From positions 994,001 to 1,058,000 of the forward strand of contig LSRY02000025.1 of NCBI GenBank assembly GCA_001643675.2: a stretch of DNA of 64,000 nt, read 5' to 3'. The position numbers and the translations under genes were made by a program. Source of the DNA: Monocercomonoides exilis. Taxonomy: Eukaryota; Preaxostyla; Oxymonadida; Polymastigidae. Numbering within the stretch: the stretch's first letter is position 1; each line of letters begins with the position of its first letter. Positions 11,077-21,500 of this stretch are shown piece by piece. The notes beneath the pieces were generated by a model that was given only the letters and a program-made list of their open reading frames with translations, was not told the origin of the DNA and ran no database searches.

Positions 11077-11660
11077 TCACTTCTCGTTTTCGTCGTTGTT
11101 CAAGTAATCATCTTCTTTATCCTCATTTTTCGTGTTATCTTCATATCCTTTCTCTTCTTCCTTATTTCTATTTTCATTCAAATAATTATTCACTTCGTTC
11201 TCTTCTTTCTCACCTTCTTTGCCATCCACCTCACTTTTTGTAGCATTCACACTCATTCCTGGTCTTTTAATCGATTCATCAATCGGCGTCGGAGAAAGCA
11301 GCAGGTTTGGCCTGACCATCAAAAGCACTTCAGTCACATCAGAATCACGTTGAATCTCAAGCGCCTGGTAATACCTTCGCATCAGCCTCTGTTTCTCTCT
11401 CTGTTTGTGTCTCTTCTCTCTTCGCTCTTCTTCATCACTGACGATGGAGCTGTTGGAAAGGCATTCTTTTTCTTCCTTTTTCTTCGGTTTCTTCAAAGAA
11501 TCTCTTCTTATCAATGATAAACTCTCGTTTTCTTCTGCTTTCACTTTATTTTCTTTTTCTTCATCATTGTTATCTCCATCATTTTCGGGCTTCAATACCT
11601 TCCTCAACTTTATCAGTTCTCTTATCCTTCTCTCCTCTCTTCTCTTGTTCCTAACTTCTC
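11077..11660 (-). CDS. Unrecognised acidic coiled-coil protein
   Basis: A reading of about 190 residues ending at UGA (11077-11079): NKRREERRIRELIKLRK, then VLKPENDGDNNDEEKE, a Lys/Arg/Glu-rich segment (REKRHKQREKQRLMRRYY) and an Asn/Glu-rich tail. Further upstream the same frame continues through one UAG near 11690 (ESEEEEGRKR before it, SERERKREV after it), so the true start is unclear. It lies directly upstream of copy A on the same strand and could be part of the same transcription unit. No family recognised. Confidence 0.45.
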
Positions 11661-11989
11661 TTTTTCGCTCTCTTTCGCTCTATCTCTTTCTCCCTTCCTC
11701 TTCTTCAGATTCTCTGCATATCGCTCCATCATCCGAAATTATGCAAAAAACGTTAGCGCCTCATACACATCGGGATAGAGAACAAAATATTGTCTTTTCC
11801 TTCTTCTTCTGAACTGCTGCCTCATCCTCCTCATCTGCTGCTCTTCTCCTGTCAGAAATCTGTTTCTTGAAGAACGAAGCAATGAGGAAGAAGAAGAAGA
11901 AGAAGAAAATGAATTTGCACAGATAGCTTTTTTTTCATCTTCGGAATGGTGAATTAAACATGAAAAGAATGGATATTTGGTGAACAGTT

Positions 11990-12244
11990 GTCGAGAGGAA
12001 GAAATGTGAATGAAATAATTTTTCGGTTCAATTTATCTGTGCTTCCGATTGAACAGCTTAAATGTATCAGAAGGTCGATGTTCCGATCCAATGCAAAGTT
12101 AGTGAAAATGGCATTGAAAAAGTTGGAGAAGGAGCTGAAGAAGAAGAAAATGGTGAAGATGGAACAACTGGTGGGAAAGAATAAAACGTAGAAGAAGTTG
12201 AAGAAGTTGAAGAAAAAGAAGAAGAAGAAATTATTGAGAGATGA
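11990..12244 (+). CDS. Acidic protein, tandem unit 1, with in-frame UAA
   Basis: In the frame ending at UGA 12242-12244 the sequence reads ENGIEKVGEGAEEEENGEDG, TTGGKE, then UAA (12182-12184), then NVEEVEEVEEKEEEEIIER. The composition on both sides of the UAA is the same acidic type, which argues that UAA is read through as glutamine. The 5' boundary is uncertain because an alternative frame upstream (QLKCIRRSMFRSNAK) also looks coding. The following ORF starts inside the stop (ATGA overlap). Function unknown. Confidence 0.4.
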
Positions 12245-12495
12245 ACAATCAGTCAAATAACATTTCTAAAGAAGATGATGAAAACGACTTGTTTGATGCT
12301 GTCAGTTGGTTAAATGTCACATTTGATAAGTTGACTTAGGAAATGATAAAAAACCCCAATCACATATAATATTGGCCAATTAGTGTTAATTTGTCAATGA
12401 AAACTGATATCTTCAGTTCATTTGCAAACTTTGAATTGCTTCATTGCCTTTCTTTTCAAAAACAAAAAACAATCACGTTTGTCTTTTGGCTATGA
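12241..12495 (+). CDS. Small protein, tandem unit 1 part 2, with UAG and UAA in frame
   Basis: Starts MNNQSNNISKEDDENDLFDA at 12241 and reads to UGA at 12493-12495 across UAG (12337-12339) and UAA (12367-12369): ...VTFDKLT-x-EMIKNPNHI-x-YWPISVNL. With UAR as glutamine it is an 84-residue protein. The start resembles the start at 12939 (MSNLSNIISEKN), so the two units are diverged tandem repeats. Could be the C-terminal part of the preceding acidic reading after a frame error. Confidence 0.4.
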
Positions 12496-12808
12496 AAATG
12501 CAAACAATATTAATATCTGATGAAGATAATTGAAAGAAGAAGAAGAAGAAGAAAAAGAAAAAGAAGAGAAAAAAGATGGAGAAAAAAAATGGAAAAAGGG
12601 TCAGAATATGATGCAGAAAAAGATTGTATTGCTTGTTTTGATGTTGACGGTGATGAATAAGATGGCAAAGACGAAGAAAATGAGGAAGAAGAAGGAGAAG
12701 ACGTTTAACATGTTGAATATGCCTGTTGGAGAAATAGAAGCTTTTGGATTGCATTTCTCCGAATAAAAATGTTCTCATTAGCTTATTTTTGAATTCATAA
12801 AAAGATGA
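12496..12808 (+). CDS. Acidic reading between the tandem units
   Basis: Around 12600-12730 the frame GSEYDAEKDCIACFDVDGDE, then UAA, then DGKDEENEEEEGEDV, then UAA, then HVEYACW is again acidic and coding-like with UAR as glutamine. It probably belongs with one of the neighbouring units. A competing Lys-rich frame in the same place is explained by the GAA/GAG-rich sequence. Low confidence in boundaries. Confidence 0.3.
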
Positions 12809-13121
12809 CGATAAGCTGAAGGAATTAAATAGCAATGGAAAGAGAAAGAAGTTGAAGAATTTGAAGAAGAAGATGAAGGAAATGAGGAGGAGGAAGATGA
12901 AGAAAGTGGAAAAGGTGAAGAAGACAAGATGATTGAGAATGAGCAACCTGTCAAATATAATTTCTGAAAAAAATACGAGAAGGCTTCATGAAGTATCGAC
13001 TGAATAAAATGCTGCATTTGAAAATGCAGTTCAAATTAATCGAAATCTGTTATCGCAAACATAGCGACAAGCTGACGGAAATCAACGAAGCTGGATTTTC
13101 ACATCAACTGATTTCCGTTGA
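12809..13121 (+). CDS. Tandem unit 2: acidic stretch plus small ORF, four in-frame UAR
   Basis: The first frame opens at 12809 and reads AEGIK-x-QWKEKEVEEFEEEDEG... to UGA 12965-12967, crossing UAA (12812) and UAG (12830). The overlapping ORF at 12939 reads MSNLSNIISEKNTRRLHEVS, TE-x-NAAFENAVQINRNLLSQT-x-RQADGNQRS to UGA 13119-13121, crossing UAA (13005) and UAG (13062). The same order (acidic part, then MxNxSNxIS part) is seen in unit 1 at 11990-12495. These four codons are among the clearest examples of UAR inside coding-like sequence in the window. Function unknown. Confidence 0.4.
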
Positions 13122-13339
13122 GTGGTTGCAAGCCATTTTCTTTTTTTAAAGAAATACCAATCTTTCTTAATTTCTTTCTTTTATCTTTTTTCAATCACTC
13201 CTTTTGCAGTTCAACAGTTCTCTTTCTTCTTTCTCATCCTCCTTTATCCACATCCAAACCATAAATTTTCAGAGAAATCCATTTTTTCAACAAAGATACC
13301 TCCTTATCATTATTTTCTCGTGCTGATCAAAACTTTGCA

Positions 13340-15690
13340 GGATCGTCTTCTCCAGCTCACTTGCAGCAGTCTGCATCACAGCAAAAGAAAACTGTTTTCA
13401 TTCCCAACAGACCTTTCAACCCCTGCGATGAAATGCCCTATTTACAGCATCTGAATTTCACAGCTATATAAACCAAATGCCATGATGCAATATCCCAAAA
13501 AGAATATTGATAACGGACTCTGATGCACACACTCTGCACACCTGCCACCTGGCGCTGCGAGGTCGATCTGTGCGCTCCGCTCGAACAGCCCTGAGGCCGA
13601 GCACAGGCAGAATGCGCAGAATCAGAGGACGGAGCACGCACATGCAAAGCGGCTGTGCCGCCGTGGTGCGGAAGGAGGTAGTTTCCAGACGCTATCTCGA
13701 TTCCCCCCTGCAAAAGATACGACATCCACAGGAACGCCGACGACGCTGCCGGCGGACCCATCGAAAGATCCACCGCGCACATCCTCAGCGACTCCCACTC
13801 GTCCACAAACACACAATACGAAACACTAAACACCCCAATCATCCCTTTCCCGTGGCACACTTGCCCGATCGCATACGTCGCATCCAGCAGAGCGATCGAC
13901 GGCACACTTTCCTGCGGCACAACCGCCCCTATTGCAACAAACTCGTCCATCCTCTCTCTCTCTCTGCCTGTCCGAACTCAATTGCAACGACACTCCATCC
14001 GATGCCAAACACCCATCCCCACCCCCACCCACACCCCCTTCTCTTCTCTTCTCTCTCCTCCCAAACAGCCTCTCCCCAATAAACGTGATGCTCATCGTCC
14101 CGTCCGGCTGTATCATCCCTTCCACAACCGGCTTCCCCGTAATACGCTCCCGCTCCGCACACAGCTCCACCAGCACCCCCGTCACCGTCATCGTCACCAG
14201 ATTGTCCCGCCTGCTCCCATACGCACTCTCGTCAACCAGCCTCAAAAACCTTTCATGCAGCGATTCCATGTCCAGAATCTGCCATTCTTCTTCTTCCTCT
14301 TCCTTCTCCAAATCAATCGAACTGCCCTCTTTCCCTGACTCCTCATTCATCCCCAAATCATTTTTCGACATTTCCACTTGTTCCTCATCTTTCCCCATTC
14401 CCTCTGCACTTCCCTCTGAAGCTATACCCAAAGACACATCTTCTGTCTCACTCCCCTCTGCTCTTGATATCTCCTGTTGAACGCCATCGGCTGACGAAGT
14501 ACTGCACACATCAGCTCCTATTGATGCTACTTGTCTGCCTCCACATCCGCCTTCACAAACCTCAGCTTACTCAGCCCAAGCGCCTCCACAACCAGCTGCG
14601 TCTCGCTTTTTCCAGCTTCCCCAAATTCTCTTTGATTTTCTCCACAAACTCTCTGTGCGCTGTCGAATGCCCGCCTTTCACATCATTCCCATCACCTCCC
14701 TCTCTCCCTCCATCTTTGCATCCATCTTCTTCTCCCTTTTCTTTTCCATTTTCTTCTCCCTCTTTGCCTCCCCCTTTTCCTTCCTTGGCTTTTCGGGCTC
14801 CTCCAGGACAGCCAGCGCAATCGCCACTTACAACAGAACAACATTTTCCATCATCAACCTTGTTTCCTCCAGCCCCTTCTCCACAATCTCTCCCACTTCA
14901 CACACTACAACCCATCGCCCCATCACTTCATCACTTCCTCGTCCAGCTTCACCACCACACGCCTCGACTGCGGCGATCGCAACACCAGCCGCGCTATCGC
15001 CGAATGCAGCAGCGACGGGTCAAACAGATCGTTGATCGACGAGAACGCATTCACATCTGCCGCTGCAAAGATCCGCTTGCTCCCCGACTTCGTGCCCATC
15101 GACGCTGCAAGCGACGGAAGCCGTGCCACCAGCGGAACCGAAAGCATCGCCGAAAGCGCCACATCGTATGCACACACAACACACCCATACAGCACAGCCC
15201 GCCGAGCCACAACATATCCCCGCAGCGTCTGTTGCTCCCTCAGAAACGACTGTCTGTGATTTTCACACACCCCAGCCGTCTCTGGCACCACAATCGCAGT
15301 CGCCTCTCGATGTCATCCACCACTGCTGCCGACGTGTTTGACGCCGCTACAGCAAATACATCCGAATGATCAATTGAAGACTCTGATAACGATGACTGCA
15401 TATCTCTTGTAGTCTTTTTCTTTTCGCTTCTCCGCCTCCGGAATGGCGAAGTTGATCGGCGTGCTGCTCCTGTTGAAGAAGACGAAGGCGCTGAGCGAAG
15501 AGACGATTCTTGCGCTGCCCTGGAAACAAGAAGCTTTTTGAAATAGGCTTTCGTGTCATACAACAGCTCCTCTTATGACACAAACACAACATCAACATTC
15601 GGATCAGAAAGATCAACCAGCCGCGAAAGCTCCCCGTTCTCGAGCGATGGGAAAAGATGGAACAGTGTTTCTTAAAAAGTTGAGTTGAAA
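13340..15690 (-). pseudogene. Large unrecognised GC-rich gene with frame breaks and in-frame UAR
   Basis: Read from the 5' side: FHLFPSLENGELSRLVDLSD, VDVVFVS, UAA (15573-15575), EELLYDTKAYFKKLLVSRAA; a Ser/Arg-rich linker; in another frame REQQTLRGYVVARRAVLYG and VVCAYDVALSAMLSVPLVAR; KLDEEVMK; in a third frame VVVCEVGEIVEKGLEETRLM, VVLL-UAA-VAIALAVLEEPEKP; a Lys/Glu coiled coil; ALGLSKLRFVKADVEADK followed by two UAG near 14535-14545; an acidic stretch with EEEEEEWQILDMESLHERF; MTVTGVLVELCAERERITGK; and finally a domain with LLDATYAIGQVCHGKGMIGV down to UAG 13438 or UGA about 13335. Frame changes fall at short homopolymers, so this may be one intact gene with assembly indels. GC content is much higher than in the flanks. 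A weak resemblance to a CCT/Fab1-type fold is not enough to name it. Confidence 0.45.
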
Positions 15691-15754
15691 TTAGAAGATG
15701 AAGAAGTTATGCTAATAATGAATGAACTAACGTTCTGGTCTAATATCAGATGAA

Positions 15755-16150
15755 TTGAATGAAGGACAAATGGAAAGATCAATTCAGAAATGGAAACTGC
15801 GCCAGTTGCTGTTATCTGCTCATTCTGTTGATTCAAACAAAAATCCCACAGAAGCCATGAGATATCAGACAGATTCCATAAAATGTTTGTTATTCTATCC
15901 TCAATATCTGGGGTTTGTTAACCAAAAATTCCAGATAAAAAATAGGTTCGCAAGCTTAAGGTTAGTTTTCTTGCCTATCTTCATTTTCCATTTGTTAAAA
16001 TACTCATTATCATTCAGAATAAAACATCATTGTCAAGGTCGGTTACTTTGCTTCCTTTTCATTTCTCTTGTTGACACTGATGCAGATGCAATAATCGAAG
16101 ATATTCTATCAGGCGAAGTGAATGATGAAGCAGTTGAAGAATTTATGTGA
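15755..16150 (+). CDS. Small unrecognised ORF, possibly two exons
   Basis: The ORF begins MNEGQMERSIQKWKLRQLLL and ends with ADAIIEDILSGEVNDEAVEE at UGA 16148-16150. The middle (about 15890-16080) is hydrophobic and AT-rich and contains plausible intron borders (GTTAGTTTTC near 15961 and TGATGCAG near 16087), so a spliced product with a charged N-terminus and an acidic C-terminus is likely. No family recognised. Confidence 0.35.
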   Translation: MNEGQMERSIQKWKLRQLLLSAHSVDSNKNPTEAMRYQTDSIKCLLFYPQYLGFVNQKFQIKNRFASLRLVFLPIFIFHLLKYSLSFRIKHHCQGRLLCFLFISLVDTDADAIIEDILSGEVNDEAVEEFM

Positions 16151-16159
16151 TTAGGCTAC

Positions 16160-17651
16160 AATTCATTGAAGAAGAAGTCGATGAATGAGTGGAATGAGTT
16201 GATTGGCTGTTGATGATTGCGAAGATGAAAGTTAAAAATATTTCAATGGAGAAATTCAATGAAATCCTTTTCTTCATGCTTGTGTCTTTTACTTCTGTGC
16301 CTTATTCTTTCGAACAGTAACCAGTGAATCCTTCAAACGTTCGGTGTGCCCCTTTTCCTCTTGTCAACAAAAATAGGAAACATATGGCAATTCATTTCTG
16401 TTTCATCCTTTCCTCGTTTTCCTCTTTCATATCCTTTGCTTCAATTAAAACATCTTTCAAGTTAAACATTTCATCGACAAAGAACAAATGATAGGAGTTT
16501 TGTGCTATCTGGCTGCACACTCAATCTTTGGGCATCCACCTTTTTTCGTCTGTCCTTCTTTCATTTATAAATTATTTCTTCACTTTTCTTCATCTTGGAG
16601 CAAATGGATTTCTTCCTTTTCAAAGCAACAAAGTATATCTCTCTGTGTTGCTCGTTCTTTTTGTTCTGCATTTTTCATTTTGTAGCCTTAATTAAAACAC
16701 GAACGTGCAAATGATGTATTTCAATAAATTCAACATCTTTCAAAAACAAACATTCTATACAAACATAAAGCATTATTTCTCGTTCGTATCTACATATTTA
16801 AAGATCAACACTGCATCAATGCGCCAAGAAGGCACAATTGAACTATTAACCTTTATTTAACATTCCATCAAGAATTTGCGCATAAAAGTTATTATCATCC
16901 GCTTTAAAAGAAATTGTTAGCTCCATGCATTTCGCTTGCATAATGAACGATTGTCTTGTTATTCAAATATCGAATATTTGTATTTTCAAATTTCCATATT
17001 TTTATTAATTACAGTGTGTGCTTAACCCGTTCCAAGTGCAAAACCCGATCCTTTTTCCTAACTTTTCTGAATCACTCGTTTGACTGAAACTTTCATTTTT
17101 TTGGTATTGATTGGCTTGATTTCCTTTTAAATGACTTTCCCATGCAAAATTTGACACTCATGGCATCTCAAAAGTCTTCAATCAAATCAAATAAAATTAA
17201 CAAATCCGTTGCAATTTCTTTTAGAAATAAATTTTTTAAATTAAAACTTGTTAAAGATTCCTCTATTGTTCTTTCTGTTTCTTTTGCACACATTGAAAAG
17301 ATGGAATGAAAGCAAAAAGAGAAAAGAAAAGCTCATCAAAATTAACTCTTATTATGAGAAAATTGTTGGGAACGTTTTTAGAAAATATAATTTCGAAATT
17401 TTCAATTTTTCATTTAATTTTTCTCTGATTTCCTTTTCTTTCTTGCAACAAACAGGTGAAAACAATCTCGGAGGCTTCAAGAATTTTTCTTCCTTAACTT
17501 TGTGAGCTTTTTTGACAGTGTCTTCGTTATCATCATTGCGAATGCGGATCTTTTTTCTGCTCCTTGCAATCTTTTTGCTAAGCTGTTTCTGTTCGTTTTC
17601 CTCTGTCAGGTTCCAAAATTCTTTTCTGGAATGTTTTGGTGAACGTTTTTT
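16160..17651. other. AT-rich spacer, target region of the DIRS insertion
   Basis: Only short ORFs without recognisable composition (for example 16488-16685 and 17248-17505, the latter with a Phe/Ser-rich second half). I see no gene I would defend. The DIRS element begins at 17652. Confidence 0.4.
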
Positions 17652-17728
17652 ATTGATAAAAACGCAGTGAGACAGGTTTGCTCCGAGATAATGAGTATTT
17701 ATAAATAATGGGTGGTTTGAGTGAAAAA
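17652..17728. repeat. DIRS left terminal inverted repeat
   Basis: Starts ATTGATAAAAACGCAGTGAG and continues through GAGATAATGAGTATTTATAA to GGGTGGTTT. The inner part is the reverse complement of the right repeat; the outermost bases are not, which is typical for DIRS. Confidence 0.85.
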
Positions 17729-18310
17729 CTTCGCCCTATCCCAAATGACGTGGAAAAAAGGGCGAGATAAAAATTCGAAACAATAACATTAAAAATTAAC
17801 AATAATAGAATAATGCATTGTCCGCTTCACTTCACCACCCACTTCGCCTTTTCGCCTTGGTCACGAAGGCCAGATGGCAGGGGGTATACCCCTCGGAGCT
17901 CTCTCCTGCAGGTCGTGCAGGGGTCCGGTGAGGCGAAAGCTCGACTGGAGCAGAAAGAAAAACCACTCTCGCTTTCGCGAGGCGTGGAAAAGAAAACTGC
18001 GTGTACTTTGCTCTGCCTCTCGCTCTTCTGTAGCATCAGCAGAGCAATCCTAATCATCACACGTTGCAGATTAAAGGTTCAATTCTTCTCTGTCAGAACA
18101 CTGGTAATATTGGAAAGAGCAGGATTATTCTTGAAGTTATTGGTTCATTTACATGTTTCTTTGAACAGGTTCTTGGTGCACATTGATGTGTTCGGCGGTT
18201 GTTCTTTCGGTCTCTGCTTCACTGTCTCGCCCTTTTTTCACGTCTTCTCTCCGCAAATTTCAGGTTCCCTTTCGCACCACTCCACATATTGTCTCTCCAT
18301 CCGCGTCCCT
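17729..18310. other. DIRS 3' noncoding segment
   Basis: Between the left terminal repeat and the internal complementary region. It contains GC-rich palindromic blocks (for example around 17885-17930, with CTCCTGCAGGTCGTGCAGG) and short ORFs on both strands but nothing like a known DIRS protein. I treat it as untranslated element sequence. Confidence 0.5.
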
Positions 18311-18407
18311 ATTATCTCGGAGCAAACCTGTCTCACTGCGTTTTTATCAATTCGCAATGGAGCGAATCTGCAAACGCAAGGAGCAGGTTTGCTCCTTCGA
18401 TAATGAG
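18311..18407. repeat. DIRS internal complementary region
   Basis: The first part (to TTTTTATCAA at 18350) is the reverse complement of the outer left end, the second part (TTCGCAATGGAGCGAATCTG onward, to TAATGAG) the reverse complement of the right end. Known DIRS biology: this region aligns the two cDNA ends for circularisation. The junction reads TATCAATTCGCAATGG. Confidence 0.9.
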
Positions 18408-18518
18408 TCTCGAAATCCCTTCTTCTCTATGAATGTGTGATCTAAAACCCCTCTCCTAGCACTCACGAGTGCGGCGGATGAGTTGAGAGCATGCGTGGAT
18501 TGGTGCGGACCTCCTGCT

Positions 18519-21500
18519 CTATGCCCGCTCCTTCTTGGGATATCTCTGAGGGGACATTGGCCCGGTCGTTACCCCCTCAGTGTTATCCCCTATCTGTGCT
18601 ATACTTCTTCCACTGTGCTTCCTCCGGTCTTTCCCTCTCTTCTTCAGCGGCGTTGGATCCTTCTCTCCTGTCAGCTCACAAATATTACTGGGGATAATGG
18701 AGGGTGTCTTCTGAGGACTCGGTTGTCGAGGTGTTGAGCTTCGTGAATGAGTTGTTTCACTTCTCCTTTCTTCTCCACTCTGCAGATTCATTCTTCCCCT
18801 TGATCGCTTTCTCGTGAGTTTCTTTCTGATTCCGAATCCCGCTTTGGGTAATTCATTAGCTCGATCTTTCATCTCCGTTTCTGATATCTCTAGCGTCCCT
18901 TCCTTCATATCTCCCATCTTATCTATCTTATAATCTTCTCCCCTCTGGGATACTGATCCACCGATCGTCTCCAGAATCCAATTTGTGTCTTGTACCGGTA
19001 ACACGGTATAATATTCCTGGCCCACTCTCGAACCCGGAGCCCATCTCGCGTAAGCATTGATCACCTTCCAGTCTGCTCCCTCTTGTCTTGCTAAGTGTGT
19101 GATCACTGCGTGTCTTATGGAGTATGCGGTGAAAGATTCGGGAATTTCGTTCTCTCTCAGAATAGCTGTTAGTTCTTCTTTAATCTTCTGCAAGCTTGCA
19201 GGTTGCATTTCCTTGATATCGAACCACACATGTTCGCTCTTAAAGGTCGTCTTCGTATAGTCCATCCAGTGTTGGAGAGCCTCAACTGCATCGATACGTG
19301 GGTTGGGGTGTTTCCGTATTATAACTTTGATAATCTCACCTCCCGACGTCTTGGTTCGTACCTGTGTTTGGATAGAGTTATCTTTAAATGTTGTTGTCTC
19401 TCTTCTCATTCTTTCCAGCTCTGCTGGCCTTAGGGCACCAAAGATCATAGTGAGAATGAGGGCTCTCCTCTGGAGAGTCCGAATATCTTTAGAGTCGTAG
19501 GTGCTCTCAGCCCATCTTGTGATAATTGTCAAGTCCCACATTGATTTGTATCGTTTTCCCCTTCTTGGCTTATCCCCCACATAAGTCTTTAAAAATATTT
19601 CTATGTCCTTCCGATCGATCTTGGTCTCTCTAAAAAGATTGATGGACTCCAGTACTTTCAGGACTGTCTGATAAATCACTCCACTTGAGAGGTTTGTATT
19701 CGAGAGTGTTTCGATGAACTCTGCCATAATCCACTTCGCATCTTTTGTTGTGAGGGGGTCAGTGTCGTCCATGCTCTCTCTATCAAGGAATTGTTTAAAT
19801 CTTCGCAGCGCTCTCCACGTATCTCTTTCGCTCTTTTGACTTCTAAGTATTGCTGCTGCTATCTCCCTTGCACCAACGTATTCTCCCCATGTTAAGAAGA
19901 GGTCTCTTCCTTGTATATTCTCTTGCCCAGTGTGACGGCTATCACCTCTCCTGGGGGTAGTTTCCAGCCTTCCCTTCTCATCTTCGCTCCCAGTATCATG
20001 CTCTCCTGAAAGGTCCCCAGTGCCTCTATCGAATGCCCAGGCTGCAGTAACGGGGTCCAGGTCTGCCCCCGCCAGGGTGGCAGAATCAGAATCGTTAGTT
20101 CCCTCTGGGCTTCCTTCATCTTCTCTTTCAAGGTTCGTCCAATGTTTCTCAGGAACGGGTGGACTAGCACTATGTCGTCTTCTGGTGTTCCTCTCTCTCT
20201 CTTCCTTCTCCCGGAGGATAGTCTCCAAGTACTCCCGCAGGGCACCGGCGCAATCTGATCTAAAGTTGTATCTTGTATTCTCGGTGCGATTGTTTGTAAT
20301 ATCTCTGCGACTTTCTCCCCCCTCAGTGCATAGTCCGGCTTTCTCGCCATCCGGCTGAGTGCATCCGCTTCCGTGTTCTGTTCTCCCGGGAGGTGTTCCG
20401 TTTGAATTGTGATGTCCAGGCTGTTCAGTTTCTTCTCCAATGCTCTCAGTGTTGGAATGAGCGATGGCGCTCCTCTCTTCTTCTGGATTGTCCATCTCGT
20501 GGACATGTTGTCTGTCTTCAGACGAATATGGTCTATTTTCTGTTCTTTCAGCCATGCTCCTTTCCTTTCCAAAGTCCTCAACACTGCTCTGGACTCCTTC
20601 TCGTTTATCGCTAACTCGCTCTCCTGGAGGGTCCAACTCCCGTGAACATATATCTTCTCCTCTTTGTTCTCTGTTGATATTGTTAATACTGCACCCCATC
20701 CCAGCTCTGATGCGTCCGTTGTAAGTTCTGCTGGTCTGTTCCTTCTCCTCAGACTCCTTGGCCTGTTCTCTAGCAGGGTTTTTCTCCAATGCGTTAATTC
20801 TCCCAGTATCATTGGATTGACTATCACAGTTCCGTTCCAGCCCCCTCGGGCTATTGCCTGCCTCAGTACGTATTGCATGCGCTTCATCCACAAACTTGCT
20901 GGTGGGTGTTGTAGTCTCACGAAGTTCAACCTTCCGAGGAGTGCTGCTAAGTCCCTCGTCTTCTGTTTCCTCCTTTTCTTTGCATGTGCTATCCATTTTC
21001 GCACATCCTCCAGGAGCAGCACTCTCTTCCTTTCTTGGAGTGTCACTTCCATCTTCTCTGAGTTCCACAGCCATCCCAAAAACTCTACGCTCCTTGCGGG
21101 TTCTAGCTTCAGCTTCTCCTCCAACAGTATCCAGCCCAGATTTCTCAGGAACTGGGCTATCTCCTGTGAGATCGATCTCAAGGCATCCCTGTCTGGATGC
21201 ATAAGGAGAATATCGTCCAGATATATCACCAGCTTTACCTTCCACTGTTCTCTGATATGTGACGCTGCCCGTCTCATTATCTTCGTGAATACTCTGGGCG
21301 CGTCCTTTGCTCCAAATGGCATCCCCACGTATGAGTAGCAGTGATCTTGAAAGCTGAAGCACAGATAGGGACTGAATTGCTCGTCCACTTTGACATGTTG
21401 ATAAGCACTCGATATGTCGAGGGTGGTCATCCAATCGTTCTCCTCCAGGAGTTCCACAACTGTCTCCTGGGAGTCCATCTTGAAATGCTTTCCCTGCACT

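Noticed and set aside
13438-13950. MutS (MSH5) or PIKfyve/CCT identity of the GC-rich gene
   Set aside because: Short resemblances only; no Walker motif, no kinase motif and no continuous alignment by eye.
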